Below, in pieces: positions 1-5,848 of a stretch of 9,558 bases of DNA; the first letter of the stretch is position 1; each line of letters opens with the position of its first letter. The notes below the pieces were generated by a model. The model did no database searches, had not been told where the DNA came from, and worked only from the letters and a program-made list of their open reading frames with translations. The translations under genes and the position numbers were made by a program. Source of the stretch: Phycisphaerae bacterium (lineage in GTDB: Bacteria > Planctomycetota > Phycisphaerae > SM23-33); contig JASLZV010000046.1 of NCBI GenBank assembly GCA_030754715.1, forward strand, positions 1 through 9,558, given 5' to 3'.

Positions 1-177
1 GGCCAGGTCGGCCGACGGCTGAAAGTAACCGGACACTCGAGGGCGCAGCGACTTGGCCTTGCCGACGTACAGAACCACCCCCTTGGCGTCCTTGAACAGG
101 TAAACGCCCGGTCCGGTCGGTAGTGCCGATACCTTCCGGCACAGATTATTCAGGATGGTCCGTCGCCTGCTGGTCAC
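1..177 (-). CDS. uvrC: UvrC excinuclease, N-terminal fragment (partial at window edge)
   Basis: This is the first 59 codons of a protein with the GIY-YIG nuclease domain at its very N-terminus. The stretch '[12 protein letters not shown]' (about residues 19-30) followed by '[13 protein letters not shown]' (36-48) is the classic UvrC start, where this domain makes the 3' incision of nucleotide excision repair after UvrA/UvrB damage recognition. The rest of the gene lies beyond position 1, so the UVR, endonuclease V-like and HhH parts cannot be checked, and a shorter Cho-like protein is not excluded. The chosen start is GTG at 177: no in-frame ATG lies upstream and the homology begins about 15 residues later. 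No Shine-Dalgarno is visible, and a perfect TATAAT sits only 6 bases upstream, so the mRNA may be leaderless. It is divergent from the 290-745 gene. Confidence 0.85.
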   Translation of the reverse strand, partial: MTSRRRTILNNLCRKVSALPTGPGVYLFKDAKGVVLYVGKAKSLRPRVSGYFQPSADLA

Positions 178-183
178 GGAAAT

Positions 184-189
184 ATTATA
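184..189 (-). promoter_or_regulatory. Candidate -10 box of uvrC
   Basis: Read on the minus strand this is TATAAT, a perfect -10 hexamer, ending 6 bases before the GTG at 177. No convincing -35 lies 16-19 bases upstream. If used, transcription would begin at or next to the start codon. Confidence 0.4.
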
Positions 190-234
190 GCCGTTTGAGA
201 GGTACGGCCGGTACTGATTGGTTTCCCGTCGGCG

Positions 235-263
235 TTGTTCGCGCATCGAATGCTGGATAGAAT
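235..263 (+). promoter_or_regulatory. Sigma-70-type promoter of the HDAC-like gene
   Basis: TTGTTC (235-240) and TAGAAT (258-263) are separated by 17 bases. The predicted start site near 270 leaves a leader of about 20 bases containing GAAAGG (275-280) before the ATG at 290. The same TTGTTC/17-base layout recurs in front of thiC. Confidence 0.5.
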
Positions 264-289
264 TTATGGCGACAGAAAGGACATGACAC

Positions 290-745
290 ATGGGAGTCCT
301 CGCTCTCAAGGGCCGAAAACGCCGAAGGATCATCCTGTCTGTGATAGCGGCTGCAGGCCTGTCGGTCATCTGGATGGAAACCTGCTGCATTCCTCCGACA
401 TCGATGAAGGCGGTTAAAGACCCGCGCGGAGGGCGGCCCCTCGGTAACCGCGTCGCAATCATCTACAGCAAACACTACCAGATGAACATGGCGGGACTGG
501 AGCGGATGCACAGTTTTGACATCCGCAAGTACGCCAAAAGCTATCTCAAACTCAACACCGACGGGCTGCTCCGGCCTCAAGACGTATTCGTCCCCCGGCA
601 GGTTACGCACGAGCAGATCCTGCTGGTGCACAATGAGGCCTTCCTGGAAAGCCTGAAAGATTCAAGAAGAATCGCGGAGTACCTGGAGTCGCCGCTTGTA
701 GGCAAGGCCTCGGCGGGGGGCGGGGCGGCCCGAGGCGCGAATTGA
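290..745 (+). pseudogene. Truncated class IV (HDAC11-like) deacetylase, N-terminal part only
   Basis: The 151-codon frame starts with a basic segment (KGRKRRR) and a hydrophobic stretch (about residues 14-29) that could anchor the protein in the membrane. From residue 54 to about 138 it follows the N-terminal part of HDAC11-type histone deacetylase-fold enzymes: 'VAIIYSKHY', 'GLERMHSFDIRKY', 'VPRQVTHEQILLVHNEAFLESLK'. Such enzymes are about 300 residues long and hold their catalytic parts (the paired histidines and the D-x-D/H zinc ligands) after this point. Here none is present: the frame dissolves into Gly/Ala-rich residues (141-151) and stops 41 bases before the convergent PAP2 gene. No continuation is visible in other frames, so the catalytic half has been lost by deletion and not by a point frameshift. 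Promoter and ribosome-binding site are intact, so a short membrane-anchored protein may still be made. Family call from remembered homologues, fairly sure; substrate unknown. Confidence 0.7.
707..736 (+). repeat. GC palindrome at the broken 3' end of the HDAC-like gene
   Basis: A perfect 7-base inverted repeat, GCCTCGG (707-713) and CCGAGGC (730-736), encloses a 16-base loop made only of G and C, with G-runs of 6, 4 and 2. It lies inside the last codons of the truncated frame. It could act as a weak factor-dependent terminator or form a two-tier G-quadruplex, but no T-run follows. Confidence 0.5.
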
Positions 746-786
746 CCGGCAAGGGAAAACTCTACGCGAAGTAGGCGCCGGAGAAC

Positions 787-1795
787 TTACCACTGTTTGG
801 CCAAGGCCACGCCAAAGGCGCCACGCTGTGGGTCGGCGTAAGGAATCACGTCCATGCCGAAGACCTTGGCTTCGTGATTGGCGGCCACCGCGTGCCCGAT
901 GGCGATTCCGATCAGCGCGCCGGAGATCACGTCGGAGAAGTCGTGGTTTCGCGCGTCGATTCGCTCATAGCCCACGTATCCGGCGAAGGCCAACATGGGG
1001 ATGCCGACCCACGGCCCATACTCGTGGTACATAACGGTGGCAAAACAGAAACTGCTGGAGGTATGCCCGCTGGGCCAGCCGAACTCATCACCGTTGGGAC
1101 TTTCGGTTCGGAAGATGGCCTTGAGGCCCACCGTGGTGAGTCCCGTGATGGACAGCGCGCTGAGCATGGTCTTGGATATCTCGTAGGTTTTCACGTCCCC
1201 GGTGAAATGCGAGAGGATATACATTCCGCCGGCGATGCCGAAGTGCAACTGCGGCGCCCCGCCCACGTCGCCGACGCCGTCCCAGAACTTGTTGAGTTGC
1301 GAACCGTGCTTGGTGTAATGCTCCTCGACGCGGTCGTCGGCCGTGTCGGACAGGGCCAGGCCGGCGGCTCCGGCCAAGGCCAGAGATACCAGGGAGAAGG
1401 GATTGGTCGCGGTGGCCTTGGTGTCGTCCCACACGATGCCGATGAATTCCTTTCCGCCCGAAACTCCGCCAGAAGTCGCTCGGATAGGCCCGGCCGCGGC
1501 GCTGAGCGTATGGAACGTAGGGCAGGTCGCCTTTGTCGGCCTGAGCATCGCGCCCGTCTGCAGCAGAACGCTCCGCCAGCACGTCGGCCATCGCAAGCCA
1601 GGTCGGGGCGGCCTGGGGGGTGTCGCTGCGAACCTCGGCGCCGTCGTCGCAGAGGTAATCGACGGCTGCCAACTCGCACGACGAGGGGACCTGGTAGTTA
1701 CGAATCACGACCCGGGCATGCCGGTCGTTGCCGGTGCAGCCGCCAAGGAACAACAAGACAGTCACCGCGAGTAAGAACACCCCTGTGCTGCGCAT
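787..1795 (-). pseudogene. PAP2-superfamily phosphatase lipoprotein, split by a +1 frameshift
   Basis: The start is ATG 1795, behind AAAGGA. Residues 1-20 are a lipoprotein signal ending 'FLGGC', with Cys20 to be acylated; threonine at +2 fits outer-membrane sorting. The first frame reads sensibly to 'SDFWRSFGR' (codon ending at 1454). The neighbouring frame then continues 'KEFIGIVWDDTKATATNP' from base 1452, so one base (about 1453) is extra. Joined, the product is about 335 residues. The downstream frame holds the PAP2 fold: hydrophobic helices, motif 2 'WPSGHTSSSF', and motif 3 'RIDARNHDFSD' (R-x5-H-x3-D). Motif 1, normally K-x6-RP, reads 'KAIFRTESP', so its arginine is replaced by serine (AGT). 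Family members remove phosphate from lipids or nucleotides outside the cytoplasm. The frameshift plus the lost residue suggest decay, although assembly error or programmed shifting could explain the first. It has its own promoter at 1832-1860 and is convergent with the truncated gene at 290. Confidence 0.75.
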
Positions 1796-1831
1796 TGGCG
1801 GTCCTTTCAAGAGACGAGTTTCATGCAAGGT

Positions 1832-1860
1832 AGGATAACGCCGAGACATTCGGCGGTCAA
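1832..1860 (-). promoter_or_regulatory. Promoter of the PAP2 lipoprotein gene
   Basis: On the minus strand TTGACC (1855-1860), a 17-base spacer and TATCCT (1832-1837) give a good sigma-70 match. The expected start near 1825 leaves a leader of about 30 bases with AAAGGA before ATG 1795. It lies in the 141-base gap after thiC, so the PAP2 gene need not be read from the riboswitch-controlled transcript. Confidence 0.55.
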
Positions 1861-1936
1861 GAAACGTGGCAGAGAATCCGGGCGGCGGCCTTGCCGCACC
1901 GCTGCAATGAACGTGAAACCGGCCTTAGAATTCCGT

Positions 1937-3238
1937 TCAATCTTTGCCGCTTTCCCTGAGTTCCCTGTTAATCCGCACGGCGCACCAGTTGCGCCCGCAC
2001 ATACTACAGTAGTCGGCATCGGCCTCAAGGTCGCGACAGCGAATTTCGCGGGCGGTTTGTGGATCGAACGCCAGTTCAAACTGCCTTTCCCACTGAAACT
2101 CCGCCCTCGCCTCGGACATTCGGTCGTCCCACCCCCTGGCGCCTGGCAGTCCTCGGGCAACGTCGGCGGCGTGCGCGGCAATCTTGTAGGCGACGCAGCC
2201 GGCCTTGACGTCCTGGGGCGTGGGCAGACCGAGGTGTTCGGCCGGCGTGACGTAGCACAGGAAACTCGCGCCATAATACGCCGCCGCAGTGGCACCGATG
2301 GCCGAGGTGATGTGGTCGAAGCCGGGGAACACGTCGGTAACGATCGGTCCGAGCACGTAAAACGGCGCGCCGCCGCAGACCTCCTCCTGCCGCTTCATGT
2401 TCATCTCGATCTGGTCGTAGGGAATGTGCCCGGGGCCCTCGACCATCACCTGCACGCCGGCCTGGTGGGCCCGGTCCACTAGTTCGCCCAGCACGTCCAA
2501 TTCGGCAAACTGGGCCCGGTCGGACGCGTCGGCCAGGCAGCCGGGGCGGAGGCCGTCGCCAAGGGAGTAGGTGACGTCATAGTCGCGCATGATCGCGCTG
2601 ATTTCATCGAACAGTTCATACAGGGGGTTTTCGCGATCGTGATGAAGCATCCACTTTGCCAGCAGACTCCCGCCTCTCGACACGATGCCCATCTTGCGTT
2701 TGCGGGCCAGCGGAACATGCTTGCGCAGAATCCCGGCGTGAACGGTGAAGAAGTCCACGCCCTGTGCGGCCTGGGCGGCTATGGTGTTCAGGATATCGTC
2801 GCCGGTGAGTTCTTCGACGGGCTTGCCAACAATCATCGAGTAGATTGGTACGGTTCCGACCGGTACGGTGGCGCTGGCGATGAGATATTCCCGCGTGGCG
2901 TCCAGGTCTCCCCCGGTAGACAGGTCCATCACCGTGTCCGCACCGTACTGGACGGACCACCGAAGTTTTTGGAGTTCCACTTCCCGAGACGAACTGACCG
3001 GCGAGGCGCCGATGTTAGCGTTGACCTTTGTGGCCACGGCCCGGCCGATTCCGCACGGATCCAGCCGCGCGCCGCTGGGTGGCACGCCGGCAAGATGGAG
3101 TCGGTTGGCCGGAATCACCAGGCGTCCAGCGGCCAACTCCTGGCGAATGGTCTGTGGAGGGAGGTTTTCCCGCTCGCCCACCCGTCGCATTTCGTCGGTA
3201 ATCACACCGGCTTGTGCATGTTGATACTGCGTCTTCAT
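1937..3238 (-). CDS. thiC: Phosphomethylpyrimidine synthase (HMP-P synthase)
   Basis: ThiC is a non-canonical radical-SAM enzyme that rearranges aminoimidazole ribotide into HMP-phosphate, the pyrimidine half of thiamin, in the cytosol. The protein has 433 residues, the shorter form without the extended N-terminal domain. It carries the family hallmarks 'TKVNANIG', 'GADTVMDLSTGGDL', 'DFFTVHAGI', 'SLGDGLRPGC' and 'MVEGPGHIPYDQI'. The C-terminal cluster-binding motif C-x2-C-x4-C is intact (Cys411, Cys414, Cys419 in 'CSMCGRNWC'). The start at ATG 3238 is preferred over an in-frame ATG at 3295 because the latter lies in the U-tract of the riboswitch terminator and adds 19 residues without family resemblance. 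The ribosome-binding site is weak (AAGACG next to the start). Expression is controlled by the TPP riboswitch 116 bases upstream. No other thiamin gene is adjacent. Confidence 0.97.
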   Translation of the reverse strand: MKTQYQHAQAGVITDEMRRVGERENLPPQTIRQELAAGRLVIPANRLHLAGVPPSGARLDPCGIGRAVATKVNANIGASPVSSSREVELQKLRWSVQYGADTVMDLSTGGDLDATREYLIASATVPVGTVPIYSMIVGKPVEELTGDDILNTIAAQAAQGVDFFTVHAGILRKHVPLARKRKMGIVSRGGSLLAKWMLHHDRENPLYELFDEISAIMRDYDVTYSLGDGLRPGCLADASDRAQFAELDVLGELVDRAHQAGVQVMVEGPGHIPYDQIEMNMKRQEEVCGGAPFYVLGPIVTDVFPGFDHITSAIGATAAAYYGASFLCYVTPAEHLGLPTPQDVKAGCVAYKIAAHAADVARGLPGARGWDDRMSEARAEFQWERQFELAFDPQTAREIRCRDLEADADYCSMCGRNWCAVRINRELRESGKD

Positions 3239-3292
3239 CGTCTTACGCCAATCCAGACCGTTACAGCCCGCATATTCACCCGGTGTGGCGCA

Positions 3293-3324
3293 CAAAATCG
3301 GCCGCCCGCAGGTCGGCGGCCGAA
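3293..3324 (-). terminator. Intrinsic terminator of the thiC riboswitch
   Basis: On the minus strand TCGGCCGCC (3323-3315) pairs perfectly with GGCGGCCGA (3306-3298) over an 8-base loop and is followed by TTTTGTG. It lies between the TPP aptamer and the thiC start, the position of an expression platform. Its 5' arm overlaps a segment that can pair instead with GCGGACGAAA (3358-3349), giving an antiterminator. Confidence 0.85.
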
Positions 3325-3353
3325 ACAGAAAGTGTCAAGGAATTCCATTTTCG

Positions 3354-3466
3354 TCCGCTTCCCTACGCAACTCACCAAGCCGCCGGCGGCGGCAAGATTC
3401 ATTGATCAGGTTCCAAGGGTCCTCTCAGTTCCGCCCGACTCAGCGGGTCGAAACGCCCCTAGCGAA
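3354..3466 (-). ncRNA. TPP riboswitch (THI-box aptamer) controlling thiC
   Basis: All conserved pieces can be read in order on the minus strand. P1 is TTCGCT (3466-3461) with AGCGGA (3359-3354). P2 is AGGGG with CCCTT. P3 is GTTTC with GGAAC, continuing as a CCCG/CGGG stem. Then come the pyrimidine-sensing CTGAGA, the P4/J segment GAACCTGATC and the pyrophosphate-side GCGTAGGGA. The P5/L5 region is longer than usual and contains a GC hairpin at 3379-3393. Bound TPP should stabilise P1, which holds GCGGA away from the antiterminator and lets the 3293-3324 terminator form, so high TPP switches thiC off. The promoter at 3476-3504 would start RNA only a few bases before P1. Confidence 0.95.
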
Positions 3467-3475
3467 GTCATTTTC

Positions 3476-3504
3476 ATGATAACAGAAGAACAGTGGCGGA
3501 ACAA
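3476..3504 (-). promoter_or_regulatory. Promoter of the thiC riboswitch transcript
   Basis: On the minus strand TTGTTC (3499-3504), 17 bases and TATCAT (3476-3481), the latter preceded by TGT (extended -10). The predicted start site at about 3469 fits the first base pair of aptamer P1 at 3466. Confidence 0.65.
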
Positions 3505-3583
3505 GCCAAACCGAGAAAATCGTTGGGGTTTGCCCAGCCGTTTTGCCTGCACGGCAGAGGGGGGGGGCAATCACAGGCCGGCA
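3505..3583 (-). other. Gap between UVR-motif gene and thiC promoter, with a C9 tract
   Basis: The stretch after the UVR-motif stop holds nine consecutive C on the coding (minus) strand (3559-3567), 17 bases past the stop codon. Short imperfect hairpins surround it but no T-run follows them, so I do not call a terminator. The homopolymer lies outside any gene. Confidence 0.5.
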
Positions 3584-4351
3584 TTACCAGCGAGCCCTGT
3601 TGCCTCGTGCGCGGCTGATTTTATCGCGGATGGCGGCCGCCTCCTCGTAGCGCTCTTCACTGACGGCCTGCTCGAGCGCATCGTGCAGTTTCTCCAGGGG
3701 GTGTTTGGGGATACGCGCCTCGATTTCCCCGGCCATCGCTCGCAGGACGGCCAATTCATTCGATTTGGTGGTCATTTTTTCCTCGCCGAAGCGGTGGAAG
3801 AAATCTTCGATCTCTTCTATGCCCTCCCGGACGGCGGCCAAGGCAGCCTTCGGGCGCCGGTCGCGGAGCGATCGTTGCGACCGCGCCCGCGCATTCATCA
3901 TCAGCACGTACGGGCGGTACTGCTCCAGGACGTACCGGTCGGACGTTTCCTGGGCATAGGCGTTGCAGAAATCCGTCAGGCACAAGTTTCGCCGGGTGTC
4001 GCGCACCACTGCCTCGAAGTCTCCCAGAACGAATTCGGCCAGGTAGCGGTGATAGTACATCATGCCCTCGGTCCGCAGGAGTTCGCAGGCCCGCTCGTCG
4101 AGGCTGAAGCCCTTGTCGTTGCCGTGTCGCTCGCGGAACCGTTCGAGTTGCTTGCGGTAATAGTTCAGCAGGCTCCGGCAGCCATGCGGCCTCCGCCCGT
4201 CGGGGCGGCCCCGGGCCTCCATCTGAAGGATGCCCAGGTCCAGTCGCAGTTGGATTTTGTCCTTCCCGTCTCGGCCACGGATTCGCCGCGCAGTGACCTG
4301 GCCGGGTTCGTAAGGCCAGTTGGCCAAAATGTTGCCTATGTCAAGATTCAT
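3584..4351 (-). CDS. UVR-motif protein of unknown function (planctomycete-type)
   Basis: The protein has 255 residues. Its C-terminal segment (about 217-246, 'HPLEKLHDALEQAVSEERYEEAAAIRDKI') is a UVR motif, the helical hairpin by which UvrB and UvrC bind each other and which also occurs in McsA and ClpC. The N-terminal part (1-165) shows none of the nuclease, helicase or zinc-finger features of those proteins. It opens 'MNLDIGNILANWPYEPGQV' and carries a conserved-looking 'KIQLRLDLGILQMEARGRPDG' type segment (about 32-52), then a largely helical, Arg/Glu-rich region. I recognise this as an unnamed family seen in planctomycetes; a role in repair complexes or proteostasis would be a guess. The start at 4351 fits the family but lacks its own Shine-Dalgarno; it overlaps the stop of a leader frame as ATGA. 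A GTG at 4438 would add 29 residues. Confidence 0.85.
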   Translation of the reverse strand: MNLDIGNILANWPYEPGQVTARRIRGRDGKDKIQLRLDLGILQMEARGRPDGRRPHGCRSLLNYYRKQLERFRERHGNDKGFSLDERACELLRTEGMMYYHRYLAEFVLGDFEAVVRDTRRNLCLTDFCNAYAQETSDRYVLEQYRPYVLMMNARARSQRSLRDRRPKAALAAVREGIEEIEDFFHRFGEEKMTTKSNELAVLRAMAGEIEARIPKHPLEKLHDALEQAVSEERYEEAAAIRDKISRARGNRARW

Positions 4352-4440
4352 CGTTTCTGCACCCGGGGCCCTTGGCCGGTCGGCTGCACCGACCAACAAA
4401 GACATACCGTCCCGACCACGCGCAGGGGCTTCAGCCACAT
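4348..4440 (-). CDS. Possible 30-residue leader ORF coupled to the UVR-motif gene
   Basis: On the minus strand an ATG at 4440, 6 bases after GGATGGGG, opens 30 codons ('MWLKPLRVVGTVCLCWSVQP' then ten more residues). Its TGA overlaps the downstream ATG as ATGA. It begins about 15 bases after the predicted transcription start. The arrangement suggests translational coupling, since the downstream gene lacks a Shine-Dalgarno. No homologue is recognised and the frame is short enough to arise by chance. The alternative is that the same ribosome site serves the GTG at 4438, in frame with the main gene. Confidence 0.3.
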   Translation of the reverse strand: MWLKPLRVVGTVCLCWSVQPTGQGPRVQKR

Positions 4441-4461
4441 GCGGAGCCCCATCCGTTAGTA

Positions 4462-4491
4462 ATTCTATCCATCTACCGGCGCCGCTTTCAA
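4462..4491 (-). promoter_or_regulatory. Promoter of the UVR-motif gene
   Basis: On the minus strand TTGAAA (4486-4491), 18 bases, TAGAAT (4462-4467). Start site expected near 4455, about 100 bases before ATG 4351. Confidence 0.55.
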
Positions 4492-4520
4492 GTCTGATCG
4501 CCGAACGTCGACGGAGGGCC

Positions 4521-4549
4521 TTGCGGAAGCGGGCATTTTACCCTACCCT
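4521..4549 (+). promoter_or_regulatory. Weak candidate promoter of tyrA
   Basis: TTGCGG (4521-4526), 17 bases, TACCCT (4544-4549); only half of each hexamer matches. The implied start site leaves about 6 bases before the ATG at 4562, which has no Shine-Dalgarno. Together with the opposite promoter at 4462-4491 it makes up the 210-base divergent region. Confidence 0.25.
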
Positions 4550-4561
4550 TGGTGCCTGCGG

Positions 4562-5461
4562 ATGGGCGGAAGGAAAATCCAACACGTAACGGTGATCGGC
4601 GTGGGACTGCTGGGTGGATCGGCGGCCCTGGCGATCAAGGCCTACGACCCGAGCGTTCGTGTAGCCGGCGTAGGACGGAGGCAATCCTCTCTGGACTCGG
4701 CGCTGGACGTGGGCGCGATCGACACCGCACACCTTGACGCGGCGGAAGCAGCCGGACGATCAGACTTAGTCATTCTGGCTACCCCCGTGGGTGCATTCGA
4801 ACAATACCTCCGGGCCATCGCGCCGGTACTAAGGAAGGGCGGGAAACACAGTAGGGCCCTCGTGACCGACGTCGGTTCGACCAAGTCCGAGACCGTCCGC
4901 CTGGCCGAGCGAATTCTCGGGCGAGGTGGTGCGTTTGTGGGCAGTCACCCGATGGCCGGCAGCGAGCAGAAGGGCGTGTCGTTCGCCCGAGCGGACCTGT
5001 TCGCCGGGGCCACCTGCATTATCACACCAACGCGTCACAGCCCCGCGTCGGCAACAAGCCGCATCGAAGCGTTCTGGAAGATGCTCGGCATGCGAACGGT
5101 GCGGATGTCTCCGGGCGCCCACGACCGGGCCGTCGCCCGCGTGTCGCATTTGCCGCACGTGCTGGCGGGCCTGCTTATGCTGCTGCCGAGCAAGGGGGAC
5201 CTGGACGTATCGGCCACCGGCTTTCGCGACGCCACCCGCCTGGCCGGCGGCGATCCGGAGATGTGGCGCGACATCCTTCTGACCAATCGCAAGGCGGTAC
5301 TGTCGGCTTTGGACGCGTTCGCCACAGACATGGTGGAGTTGCGCGAATTGGTGAACCGGGGTGACGGGCCGGCCATCGAGAAGTTCCTTTCGGCCGCCAA
5401 GAAGCGTCGCGACAGCACAATCGCCCGCGTCATTGTGGACCGCCGCATGGCGGCGGAATAA
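4562..5461 (+). CDS. tyrA: Prephenate dehydrogenase (tyrosine biosynthesis)
   Basis: TyrA oxidatively decarboxylates prephenate (or arogenate) to the tyrosine precursor using NAD(P)+ in the cytosol. The protein has 299 residues. Residues 9-20 'VTVIGVGLLGGS' form the Rossmann glycine loop; 'GVGRRQSSLDSA' follows the second strand, where Arg instead of Asp/Glu leaves NADP+ use possible. 'TDVGSTKSE' (102-110) and 'GSHPMAGSE' (127-135, catalytic His129) are the family signatures, and the C-terminal half is the all-helical dimerisation domain. There is no chorismate mutase domain before it and no ACT regulatory domain after it, so feedback control by tyrosine through ACT is not expected. The start ATG 4562 lies just before the first strand; no Shine-Dalgarno is visible. 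The gene stands alone, divergent from the UVR-motif gene and convergent, with a 17-base gap, to the leuD operon. Confidence 0.95.
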   Translation: MGGRKIQHVTVIGVGLLGGSAALAIKAYDPSVRVAGVGRRQSSLDSALDVGAIDTAHLDAAEAAGRSDLVILATPVGAFEQYLRAIAPVLRKGGKHSRALVTDVGSTKSETVRLAERILGRGGAFVGSHPMAGSEQKGVSFARADLFAGATCIITPTRHSPASATSRIEAFWKMLGMRTVRMSPGAHDRAVARVSHLPHVLAGLLMLLPSKGDLDVSATGFRDATRLAGGDPEMWRDILLTNRKAVLSALDAFATDMVELRELVNRGDGPAIEKFLSAAKKRRDSTIARVIVDRRMAAE

Positions 5462-5478
5462 GCCCGCCGCCGCGCTGC

Positions 5479-5820
5479 CTACCCTCCCCAACGAACGACC
5501 ATCTCGCCCCATGGCAGATCGACCAGCCAGTGCCCGAAGTAGACGTAGGCGTAGGCCTGTCCGCCCTGGGAATCCTGGATCTTGACGTACCAGGTCCCCT
5601 TGTTGAAAAACGGAACGAGCATTCCGTGGAAAGGCCGCCTGTAGGCCAGTTGAAGCACGGCATAGCCGTTTTCGTCGGCCCATTGCCGGATGCGCTGCTT
5701 GTACCTTTGGCTGAAGGAAATTCGAATGCACAGATCAACCGCAAACAACAGCACAAACACCCCCAGGATGATCAGCCCGACATTATCCACGGCCTCGGGG
5801 TCCTTTTCCTTGGTGACCAC
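5479..5820 (-). CDS. Small single-TM protein, family not named
   Basis: Read from GTG 5820 it has 113 residues: a short acidic/basic N-terminus ('VVTKEKDPEAVDN'), one strong membrane helix (about 14-33, 'VGLIILGVFVLLFAVDLCI'), then a roughly 75-residue domain rich in aromatic residues ('WADENGYAVLQLAYRRPF', 'GTWYVKIQD', 'AYVYFGHWL') that ends in a V-x-V-R-W-like strand. It resembles unnamed small planctomycete membrane proteins with a 'GY-x-VL...D-x-x-G' core; function unknown. The start is uncertain: a TTG at 5898 would overlap the upstream DUF167 gene by 50 bases, and GAAGGA near 5846 is too far from the GTG. A palindrome (5821-5837) abuts the GTG. It is the last gene of the leuD operon, 28 bases after the DUF167 stop. 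Confidence 0.7.
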   Translation of the reverse strand: MVTKEKDPEAVDNVGLIILGVFVLLFAVDLCIRISFSQRYKQRIRQWADENGYAVLQLAYRRPFHGMLVPFFNKGTWYVKIQDSQGGQAYAYVYFGHWLVDLPWGEMVVRWGG

Positions 5821-5837
5821 AGAGCCGCCCGGGCTCT
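5821..5837 (-). repeat. Hairpin directly before the GTG start of the small TM protein
   Basis: On the minus strand AGAGCC, a 5-base loop, GGCTCT: a perfect 6-base stem whose last base touches the proposed GTG 5820. It could mask initiation at that codon or mean that the real start lies elsewhere. Confidence 0.45.
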
Positions 5838-5848
5838 GCGTAATTCCT

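Noticed and set aside
874..1833. A 319-codon plus-strand frame opposite the PAP2 gene
   Set aside because: Low-complexity Arg/Gly-rich translation. The minus strand carries the lipoprotein signal and the PAP2 motifs.
1880..1925. Possible thiC terminator (GCGGC/GCCGC hairpin, minus strand)
   Set aside because: Only five clean pairs and no T-run afterwards.
3239..3295. Upstream in-frame ATG (3295) as the start of thiC
   Set aside because: It falls in the T-run of the riboswitch terminator and would add 19 residues without ThiC resemblance.
3559..3567. Nine-G run as a phase-variation switch
   Set aside because: It lies after the stop of the UVR-motif gene and before the thiC promoter, so length changes would not shift a frame or a promoter spacer.
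2639..4459. A 606-codon open frame on the plus strand
   Set aside because: It runs antisense across thiC, the riboswitch and the UVR-motif gene, all strongly supported on the other strand, and its translation shows no family motifs. It is a by-product of high GC.
4829..5731. A 300-codon minus-strand frame opposite tyrA
   Set aside because: It overlaps both tyrA and the small TM protein gene, with no recognisable domain.
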